From NCBI RefSeq assembly GCF_021044585.1, contig NZ_CP087998.1:1798001-1862000 (forward strand): 64,000 nt of DNA. Direction: 5' to 3'. Under the pieces are notes generated by a model, which did no database searches, was not told the origin of the DNA, and worked only from the letters and a program-made list of their open reading frames with translations. This document shows, in pieces, positions 24,764 through 32,500 of this stretch. A program made the translations under genes and the position numbers. This DNA comes from Sulfurimonas sp. HSL-3221. GTDB taxonomy: Bacteria; Campylobacterota; Campylobacteria; Campylobacterales; Sulfurimonadaceae. Position 1 is the stretch's first letter. The number at the start of each line of letters is the position of its first letter.

Positions 24764-26005
24764 ATGTCCATTTTCCGAAAAATCATCCTGCTTTTTTCCG
24801 CCAGCCTGCTGCTGATGCTGGCCATCGGCTATCAGGTAGACGCCATGTACACGCAGCGTACGGAAGCCCTCGTCACGCAGCAGTACCTCGATGATGCCCG
24901 GAAGCTCTACGGGCTGCTGGCGACGACTGAAACCGAAGCCCTTGCATCTGCCCTCCCCTCCATGGGCCTTGAAGCGGTTGAAGCCACACGGGCAACCGGG
25001 GCCGAGCCCCTGCTTGAACGCCCCCACTCCTTCGGGGATATGCGGATCCTGAAGACGCGCGACGGCGCTTATCTGCTTTCCATCCGCTACATGGAGAGCG
25101 CGTTGCTGCTGCGGGACAGCGCCCTCGACGGGAGCCTTCAGGGACGGTGGCTGCCCCATCTGCTCGTCGGGCTCGATATTGTCCTTCTGGTCATGATCTT
25201 TCTTGTCATCATCACTATGCTGGCCCCCCTGGGTCACCTTGCCGCCAAGATGCGGGCCTTTGCCGAAGGGGATTACGACAGCCGCGCCGATGTTCCGGGG
25301 CGTGACGAGATCGGGGCCGTCGCCGAGACCTACAACCACCTCGCCCAGCGCCTGCAGGATACGATCGTGGCGCGCGAAGCGCTCCTGCGTGATATCGGCC
25401 ACGAACTCCGCACCCCCATTGCCCGCGGCATGTTCGCCGCGGAGAAGCTCCCCGATTCCGACGAAAAAGTGCTGCTCCAGCGCTGCTTTGCGGAACTGGA
25501 GTCCATGACAAGCGAGCTGCTCGAGGTGGAAAAGCTCTCCGTGACCGGGGAGCTGCATGTCGAGACGATCCGCGCGGAAACGCTCATACTGCAGGCGCTG
25601 TCGAAAATGATGATTGATGACGAGGAGAAGGTTTCCATTGCACTTGACGAGGCATTTAACCTCGAAGGTGATCCCCTCTACCTCTCCATCGCCCTCAAGA
25701 ACCTTATAGACAATGCGCTGAAATACGCCACCGCGTACCCGGTGACGGTCACGGCCGAGGCCGGAATGATCTGCGTCTGCAACCGGGGCAGGCCATTAAG
25801 AGCACCGGTCGCAGACGCGCTGGCTCCTTTCCGGCGCGGGGTACACTCCCGACAGCGAGGAGGGTTCGGCCTGGGGCTCTCCATCGTGGCCAAGGTCCTG
25901 GAGCGGCATGCCTATCCGCTTTCGTACCGTTACGAAAACGGATGGCACCGTTTCTGTATCGATTTTACTCCCGCAAAACTCCAACAGGGTACTGAACCCG
26001 CCTAA
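24764..26005 (+). CDS. Sensor histidine kinase (CpxA/ArsS-like)
   Basis: The 413-residue kinase has a first membrane segment (5-23), a periplasmic region of about 105 residues, a second segment (about 135-157), a HAMP linker, the phosphoacceptor His213 in DIGHELRTPIARG, and an ATP-binding domain with an N-box (NLIDNALKYA) and a GFGLGLSIV G-box. Small periplasmic loop and neighbours suggest control by the CpxP-like protein next door. Confidence 0.9.
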   Translation: MSIFRKIILLFSASLLLMLAIGYQVDAMYTQRTEALVTQQYLDDARKLYGLLATTETEALASALPSMGLEAVEATRATGAEPLLERPHSFGDMRILKTRDGAYLLSIRYMESALLLRDSALDGSLQGRWLPHLLVGLDIVLLVMIFLVIITMLAPLGHLAAKMRAFAEGDYDSRADVPGRDEIGAVAETYNHLAQRLQDTIVAREALLRDIGHELRTPIARGMFAAEKLPDSDEKVLLQRCFAELESMTSELLEVEKLSVTGELHVETIRAETLILQALSKMMIDDEEKVSIALDEAFNLEGDPLYLSIALKNLIDNALKYATAYPVTVTAEAGMICVCNRGRPLRAPVADALAPFRRGVHSRQRGGFGLGLSIVAKVLERHAYPLSYRYENGWHRFCIDFTPAKLQQGTEPA

Positions 26006-26009
26006 TCGC

Positions 26010-26777
26010 CTAGGCACCCAGCCGCTGCATATAGTGCAGGTAGAACTGCTGCGCCGTCCGCCCGCTGCGTGACGCCCGTTCGGCCGAGAAGCGCAGCGCT
26101 TCGCGCATCAGCAGCTCCCGGTCGGCGTCGACCCCTTTGAAATAGTGCTCGACCATACGCAGATAATCGTCCTGCGTCCCCTGGTAAAAAGAGAGCCAAA
26201 GCCCGAAACGGTCCGCCAGGGAGATCTTCTCCTCGACGCTGTCGCCGTAATGCAGCTCCCCGTCCTTGACCGTCGTACCTTCGTTGTCGCTCATGTATTC
26301 GGGGACGAGGTGGCGGCGGTTGGAGGTGGCATAGACCCGGACGTTTTCCGGCGCACTCTCGATGGAGCCCTCCATCGCGCTTTTGAGATAGGTATAGGAG
26401 AGGTCCGTTTCGCCGAAGGTAAGGTCGTCCAGGAAGAGGATAAAGCGGTAGGGTTCGTCGCGCAGCTCGTCGATCACCTCGGGCAGATAGCGCAGATCCT
26501 CTTTGAAAAACTCCACGATCCGCAGCCCCTCCTCGGCGTAGGCCTGCAGCAGTGCCTTCACCAGTGACGATTTGCCCGTCCCGCGGCTGCCCCAGAGCAG
26601 CACGTTGTTCGCAAAACGTCCGGCCAGGAAGTTCTCCGTATTCTCGACAAGCGCCGCCTTCTGGCGGTCGATATTGATCAGCGCCTCCAGCGGCATCGCT
26701 TCGATCCGGGCGATGGGTTTAAGCGTCTCCGTCCGCCGTCTGAAAACGGCGGCCAGGGTTGTGTTCCATGCGATCAT
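26010..26777 (-). CDS. AAA-type ATP-binding protein (DUF815)
   Basis: A 255-residue cytoplasmic protein with a P-loop GSRGTGKSS (about 63-71), a Walker B-like FILFLDDLTF, and an ATSNRRHLVPE sensor segment. This is the DUF815 family of stand-alone AAA ATPases, of unknown function. It is convergent with the kinase, 4 bases apart. Confidence 0.87.
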   Translation of the reverse strand: MIAWNTTLAAVFRRRTETLKPIARIEAMPLEALINIDRQKAALVENTENFLAGRFANNVLLWGSRGTGKSSLVKALLQAYAEEGLRIVEFFKEDLRYLPEVIDELRDEPYRFILFLDDLTFGETDLSYTYLKSAMEGSIESAPENVRVYATSNRRHLVPEYMSDNEGTTVKDGELHYGDSVEEKISLADRFGLWLSFYQGTQDDYLRMVEHYFKGVDADRELLMREALRFSAERASRSGRTAQQFYLHYMQRLGA

Positions 26778-26878
26778 GGCATCTCCTCTCCGGCAAAGTA
26801 TTCCCCGCCATTATACCCCTGTGCAAATTTCGGGCACCTTCGCTACAATGATAATATAATTTCACAACGGAGGGCGGA

Positions 26879-27745
26879 ATGAGAATTGCCATGGGCGGTG
26901 CGACGGGGTTCGTCGGGAGACACCTGCGGAAACGATTTGAAGCGGAAGGATGGGCGGTCATTCCGCTCAGCCGCAGCGACCTCGCGCTTCCGGCCGAAGC
27001 GCTGGCCGAGAAGCTCATCGGCGCCGATGTCATCATCAATATCGCCGGCGCACCCGTCGACCGCCGCTGGAGCCGCCGCTACAAGGCGCTGCTCGTCTCG
27101 AGCCGCGTCGGCACGACGAAGCGCCTCGCCGAGGCGATCGGCCTGCTGGACGTCAAACCCTCCCTTTATATCGGCGGCTCCGCCGTCGGCATCTACCCCT
27201 CGAAAAAATGGCATGACGAACTGAGCGAAGAGTACGCCTACACCTTCCTCGGCGACCTCTGCCAGCAGTGGGAAGCCGCGGCAACGGAGGTCAAAGCGCA
27301 CGGCGTCCGAACGGTTATCTTCCGCCTGGGCATCGTTCTGGGCAACGGGGGGATGCTCGCACGGATGCTCCCGGCCTTCCGGCTCGGCCTCGGCGGCGTC
27401 GTCGGCGACGGGAAGCAGTACCTCTCCTGGATCCACATCGGCGATCTTTGCGAGGCCTTCGCCCGCGCGGTCACCGATGCCAAGATGCGGGGAATCTACA
27501 ACCTCGCGGCGCCCCGGGTCTCGACCAACAAGGAGCTCACCGAAGCGCTGGGAACGAAGCTGCACCGCCCCATCTTCATGCGCCTGCCCTACTGGTTTCT
27601 GCGCCTCGTTTTCGGCGAGGGCGCAGAGGTGATCGCCGGCGGCCAGTGGGCCGTGCCGCGGCGCCTGCTTGACGCCGGTTTCACCTTCCGATTCGAGCAT
27701 CTAGGCGATGCCCTGGACAATCTGCTCACAAAACGGAAAGATTAA
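26879..27745 (+). CDS. TIGR01777-family NAD-dependent epimerase-like protein
   Basis: The 288-residue protein has an N-terminal Rossmann motif (GGATGFVGRHL, residues 6-16) and the family marks NIAGAPVDRRW, SGRV-like LLVSSRVGTTK and SWIHIGDLCEAF. TIGR01777 proteins (YfcH-like) are extended short-chain dehydrogenase/reductase homologs with unproven function. A TATAAT -10 element at about 26853-26858 and a GGAGGGCGG ribosome site precede the ATG. Confidence 0.9.
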   Translation: MRIAMGGATGFVGRHLRKRFEAEGWAVIPLSRSDLALPAEALAEKLIGADVIINIAGAPVDRRWSRRYKALLVSSRVGTTKRLAEAIGLLDVKPSLYIGGSAVGIYPSKKWHDELSEEYAYTFLGDLCQQWEAAATEVKAHGVRTVIFRLGIVLGNGGMLARMLPAFRLGLGGVVGDGKQYLSWIHIGDLCEAFARAVTDAKMRGIYNLAAPRVSTNKELTEALGTKLHRPIFMRLPYWFLRLVFGEGAEVIAGGQWAVPRRLLDAGFTFRFEHLGDALDNLLTKRKD

Positions 27746-27778
27746 AACGCCTCCTGCTCCGTCCGAGTGAAAAAACGC

Positions 27779-27784
27779 TATAAT
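27779..27784 (+). promoter_or_regulatory. -10 element of the helicase-C-like gene
   Basis: TATAAT sits 70 bases upstream of the ATG at 27855, in the 109-base gap after the epimerase gene. No good -35 hexamer is evident at 16-18 bases. Confidence 0.5.
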
Positions 27785-27854
27785 TCGACCATCATTCGCA
27801 GCGGCGGAGCGTACCAAGAATCCGTCTCTTTCCCTGCACTACCAAGGACACATC

Positions 27855-28685
27855 ATGGCCATCCCATCCGTAGCGTTCAAACGCCAGAATCACCGCCTTC
27901 TGCTCTGCGAAGAGAGCCGTAAAAACGAGCTCCTTGCCCAACTGCTCGAGGAGAACGCCGACAAAAAGATCAGCGTCGTCACCGCCGGCGATGCCGGAGC
28001 CATCAGCGTCCCCGACACCGTCACCGTCCTTGGCGACGATGCTGTAGAGGGCGCTGAAGCGTGCGACCTGCTCATCAGCTACGACCTGCCCGAAGTGCCG
28101 CAGCGCTATCTCGATCGTATGGCGCTCGCCCGCGAAGGGGCCCTCGTCCTGCTGGGCGAGGCGGACCGTCCCCGCCTGATGGGCATCGAGATGCTGCTGG
28201 GCCGGGCCATCTCCCAGGAGCGTCCGGAGGGCTTCGCCCCCGAAGAGGCCCCCAAGCCGGTGCAGCGCCCGAAACGCTACAAGAAGCCCTCCGCCCGTCT
28301 CTACGAAGAAGACGCACCGAAAAAAGCCCCCGCCAAACCGAAAGGCAAAGGCGCCCCGCGCAAACCCAAAGCCAGCGGCGTCTCCCGCTACATCGGCACG
28401 GATGAGAACGGCAAGCCGATGTTCTCGGGCAAGACGGGCGAGCGCAACCACCGCTATGACGGCAAGCCCCACGACGAGGAGAGCCTTGCCGCCAAAAAAG
28501 AGTGGGAAGCGAAACGCAAAAAAAGCGGCGGCAAAAAGCCCTATGATACGAAGAAAAAACCACCGTACAAAGGTGAGAAGAAACCCTATGAGGCCAAGAA
28601 GACGGAGACCCCTAAGGACAAGCCGAAACGCCCGATGATCCGTATCAAGGCAGAAAAACTCAAAAAGAGTGAACCTAAAAAGTAA
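27855..28685 (+). CDS. Degenerate helicase-C-like protein with long basic tail
   Basis: This 276-residue protein is unlike a normal enzyme. Residues 10-125 resemble the second RecA domain of DEAD-box helicases: ACDLLISYDLPEVPQRYLDRM aligns with the region leading to motif VI, and ALVLLGEADRPRLMGIEMLLGR with the end of that domain. The HRIGRTGR arginine finger is missing and there is no ATP-binding first domain. From about 130 onward it is Lys/Pro/Ala-rich and probably disordered, with many KKP repeats, suggesting nucleic-acid binding. The helicase ancestry is an inference from the pattern. Confidence 0.6.
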   Translation: MAIPSVAFKRQNHRLLLCEESRKNELLAQLLEENADKKISVVTAGDAGAISVPDTVTVLGDDAVEGAEACDLLISYDLPEVPQRYLDRMALAREGALVLLGEADRPRLMGIEMLLGRAISQERPEGFAPEEAPKPVQRPKRYKKPSARLYEEDAPKKAPAKPKGKGAPRKPKASGVSRYIGTDENGKPMFSGKTGERNHRYDGKPHDEESLAAKKEWEAKRKKSGGKKPYDTKKKPPYKGEKKPYEAKKTETPKDKPKRPMIRIKAEKLKKSEPKK

Positions 28686-28691
28686 GCGCCG

Positions 28692-29417
28692 CTATTTCCC
28701 CAGCGTATAGAGGTTGTTGCTGCCGTGGCACGCCGCCTTGAAACGCTCTTTGAGCTCCCGGTCGTAGGTCATGATGAAAACGTCCGCCTGCCGGAGCTTT
28801 AAACGCTCGAACTCCCCCAGCAGAAAATCGTCCGCCACGTTCTTGCCGTGATCTACAACGGTAAAGTTGAACGACTCCAGCCGCTTGCCGTAATCGTACA
28901 GCTCCGCCTCCCACTCCCGCCGCTTGAGGTAGAGCGAGTCGGGGTTCGCCGCCAGGTAGATGCGGTCGTCGGGGACGTGGAACTTCTCGATGACATGGGT
29001 GAACATGGGCCCGATCGGGCCGAAGTTCTCGATATCCCAGAAGAGGTAGGTACCGCGCGTACGCGTGCGCCGCTGTTTGTTGAGCAATTTCAGGCGCTTG
29101 GAGATGTTGAGGTGGACATGGGCGTTGTCGTTGGTGAGCTCGATCTGCAGCTTCAGCGCCTCCGCCTCCGCCGTCTTGAACCCCAGCACCTTTCCCATAT
29201 CGATAAAGAGCTGCAGTTCGGCCTGCTCGGCCTGCGCCCCGCCCTTCTGGTAACGCCCCAGCGCCTTGATCTTCTCCGGCGGGAAAAGCAGTGACAGCGT
29301 CGGAGGCCGCTTTTGCTCATAGGCTTTTTTGACGGCATGAAAGATGGTGTAGGCGTTTGGAGTCTCGGGCATTTCAACGCTCCCCTTGACCTCATCGCCG
29401 ATAATGATTTGCTTCAT
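28692..29417 (-). CDS. NYN-domain protein (PIN-like putative RNase)
   Basis: A 241-residue cytoplasmic protein. The C-terminal half (about 122-241) is a NYN/PIN-like fold with acidic positions in YLFWDIENFGPIG, ANPDSLY, DDFLLGE and TYDRELKERF. The N-terminal half is helical and unassigned, with an EAEALKLQIELTNDNAHVHLNISK region. NYN domains often cut or bind RNA. It is convergent with the helicase-C-like gene, 6 bases apart. Confidence 0.8.
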   Translation of the reverse strand: MKQIIIGDEVKGSVEMPETPNAYTIFHAVKKAYEQKRPPTLSLLFPPEKIKALGRYQKGGAQAEQAELQLFIDMGKVLGFKTAEAEALKLQIELTNDNAHVHLNISKRLKLLNKQRRTRTRGTYLFWDIENFGPIGPMFTHVIEKFHVPDDRIYLAANPDSLYLKRREWEAELYDYGKRLESFNFTVVDHGKNVADDFLLGEFERLKLRQADVFIMTYDRELKERFKAACHGSNNLYTLGK

Positions 29418-29468
29418 GGCCTGGATTATAGAGGGAATGGATAAAAGCGGGCTGATGATTTTACGGAG

Positions 29469-29489
29469 CGGCCGGCGCCATGCCGGCCG
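29469..29489 (-). terminator. GC-rich hairpin after the large lipoprotein gene
   Basis: CGGCCGGC and GCCGGCCG (8 base pairs) flank a GCCAT loop, 40 bases beyond the stop of the lipoprotein gene at 29529. The downstream T content is low, so it may be Rho-assisted or only stabilise the mRNA end. Confidence 0.45.
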
Positions 29490-29528
29490 TTCAGGAGAAA
29501 TGGATTTAAACGTGCCCGAGTGACAGGT

Positions 29529-32500
29529 TTACTGGAAGATCGTCGGTCCGCCGGGTACGACCCGGGTGAACACCATGCTGCCGTCGACTGTCATGTAGTT
29601 GTTGGTCGGATCGAAACTGACCGTCATGTTGACCGGGACCTGCGACCCGAGCGTATCGTCGACCGTCAGGCCGAACTCCATGTTCGTGTCGCCGGCGATA
29701 GTATCGCATCCGGAGGTAATCGTATCGGTACAGACCGCGCTCTCGTCCGTCGGGGCAGCCGGCGTCATCGTTACCGTGCCGTTCGTTTCGACCACATAGG
29801 TACCGAACTCGGTCATGTTAAAGCGCCCGACGGTCCCCGGTTCTGAACCGACCGGATCGGAGCTCTGGCTGTCGTCAATGTCGGCAACCATATAGTTGCC
29901 GGCGCCGTCCAGGACCATGATGACAAATTTGATGTTGCCGGTCGTCGACTGGTTGACGATCCATGCCCCCGCTTCCGGACTGATTGCACTGCTCAGACGG
30001 TTTAATACCACCGTACCGTCAATGCTGGTCAACGTTGCCGTATCATCGCCGTTATCGCTCACCGTCGCTCCCACGGCAGTATCGCCGGCATTGGTGTTGA
30101 TCACCGGGGCGGCCGAGGTGAAGCTGCCGGAGGCGTCGAGCGTGTACTGACCGACTTCCACGCCGCCGATGACACCGTTCGTGCCCAGGACCTGCTGAAC
30201 CCCCATGTACTTGTCGTTATCGGCGATGATCAGGAGGGCGTCCATCGTCGTGATGCCGCCCAACGCCCAGGCACCGACCAGCGTCGAATCGTTGGCGGTC
30301 GTAGGCGTGGTGCTGCTGCCCCCTCCACTCATAAAGTAATTGATCAGCGCATCGCGGGCGATGATATTGAACTTGATCTCGATATCGCCCGTAAACGCCG
30401 GTTGCATTTCGCCCTCGGCGACATAATCGCCGCCCCCGTCGTTCATCACCGTCGCGGCGAACGGCCAATTCATACTCGGCAGCTCGACGATGATGACATC
30501 GCCGTTGCCGTCATTCTGGACATGCCAGCTGCCGCTTTCCACGACCTGCGGGTTCTGCATATCGCTGAAATCGATCAGCACGACCGTCCCGTTGCTGTTG
30601 ATATCCGTATAAGCATCGCCGGTATTGAACTGGATACCGGTAGTGCCGTTGACGTTGAAGACGTAACCGCCCGTGCCGCCTTGGTTGGCCGCGACGAAGT
30701 CCGCCAGCGTCGTGAACGTCATGGAGGAGTAGTTCACATCATAAGATGTCAGCATCCCCCAGAAATCGTATTCGTCGCTCAAGCGCAGGTGCGCCGTTTT
30801 GTATCCGACGGAGCCCGCAGGCATGGTGATGCCGAACATCGCTTCGAGTGCCGCCTGGTCATAGACATCTCCCAGGTTTGCAAAGAGATGGCCGCTCGGC
30901 GGAATAGAGACATTGAGCTCCGTACCGGCAGGATTGATCGTGAAAGCAAAACTATCCGTCACCGTGCCGTTGATATCCTTGAACATGACCGTACCGTTCG
31001 AGTCGGCATAGAGCCCGTCGGAATTGACCGCATAGACCGCCGTACCGTTGCTGTCGGGCCAGACGCCCCACAGGTCCATATCGGCAAGGAGGGAGACCTG
31101 GGCCTTGGCAAGGGCATCCCACTCCGCCTGACTGATGGGGATCTCGGTCAACGCGTAGAACTCATCCACCGTTACCGGCGGTACCGGCGGTGTGTAGTTT
31201 TCGAGTGCCGTTGTAATCGCACCCATTGCGATATCATTCCCCATCAGACTGCTGTCACTGTCAAGCACATAGCCAGCCGTCGGTGCATTGTGCGCCCCCA
31301 GCCAGACCTCGCCGTTGTACAGCGTCACGAAGATATCGCCGTCTCGCATCAATGCATCGTAATTCGGGATACTGGCATTGAGTTCGGTGAAGATCGTCAG
31401 CTCTGCCTGATTCGGAAGATTGCCGACCGTCCAGGTACCAACGATTTGAGTGTTATCGCTGTCACTGACCAGGTAGCCGCTCATTCCCAGGCTGAGCGTT
31501 ATGACGTCAGCACCCGTATCATCCACCGCTGCAGTAAAGGAGGCATTCATCTGCGGCCGTGCCCCTGTCGAGCTGTTATCGTCCCAGTAGATCATGTTCC
31601 CGTAGTTGTTGTTCATGAAATCTTCCATGAAAGCGTATGGCACGCTGACATTCATCGGGCGCCAGTCAAGGATGTATGTATCGACAAGATACTTGCTCTG
31701 CATCGTATAGTGCAGAGCGCCTGAGGGGAAGGTCACCGGCAGCGTCATACCGCCGCCGATGTCGATATCAACCGTCTGGCCGTCCAGCACTTCCGCCTGA
31801 GCGATCTGGTACGCCGCAAAGGGAGAAGAGAGTGTCGTACCGTCAGCGCTGATCGTATAGGTAGACGACACGGCTGCCTCCGTCGTCCATGTACCGTCGG
31901 CAGTATTGAGCATAAAGTTTGTACCGAACGATGCAGAAACCCAGGCGCTACTGTTTATGTCAAACAGGTATCCGTTCGTACTCATCGTACCGCCGCTCAT
32001 CGTATAGGTTTCGTATGCCGGTGTACCGTTATCTTCGACCCAGTAGCTGTAGAGCGTCATGCCCTCATAGAACGTCGTATCGGTTACCACCGGATCGGCA
32101 ACGACCGTTACGGTAAAGGTCTCCTGTGCACTAAGAACACCGTCGTCGACGGTGACCGTCACGGTCGCCGTACCGACACCGGTCGGGTCGACTGCCACCG
32201 TCGTACCGTTCGCCGAAACCGCGGCAACCCCCGAATCGGACGATACCGCGCTCAGCGTCAGTGCATCGCCGTCAACATCGGCAATGGAGACCTGCACTTC
32301 AAAAATCGGCGAACTGACCGCCGCGGCAGGCGGATTGCCGATGGGATCGATCGTCGGGGCGTCATTAACAGGCGCTACCGTAACCGTGACCGTCCCCGGA
32401 AGCGAGGTCGCGCCCTGGTTGTCCTGAATCGTGTAGGTAAAGCTGTCTGTACCGTTAAAGTTTGCATTCGGCATATAGGTCACAACGCCCGTCACCGGGT

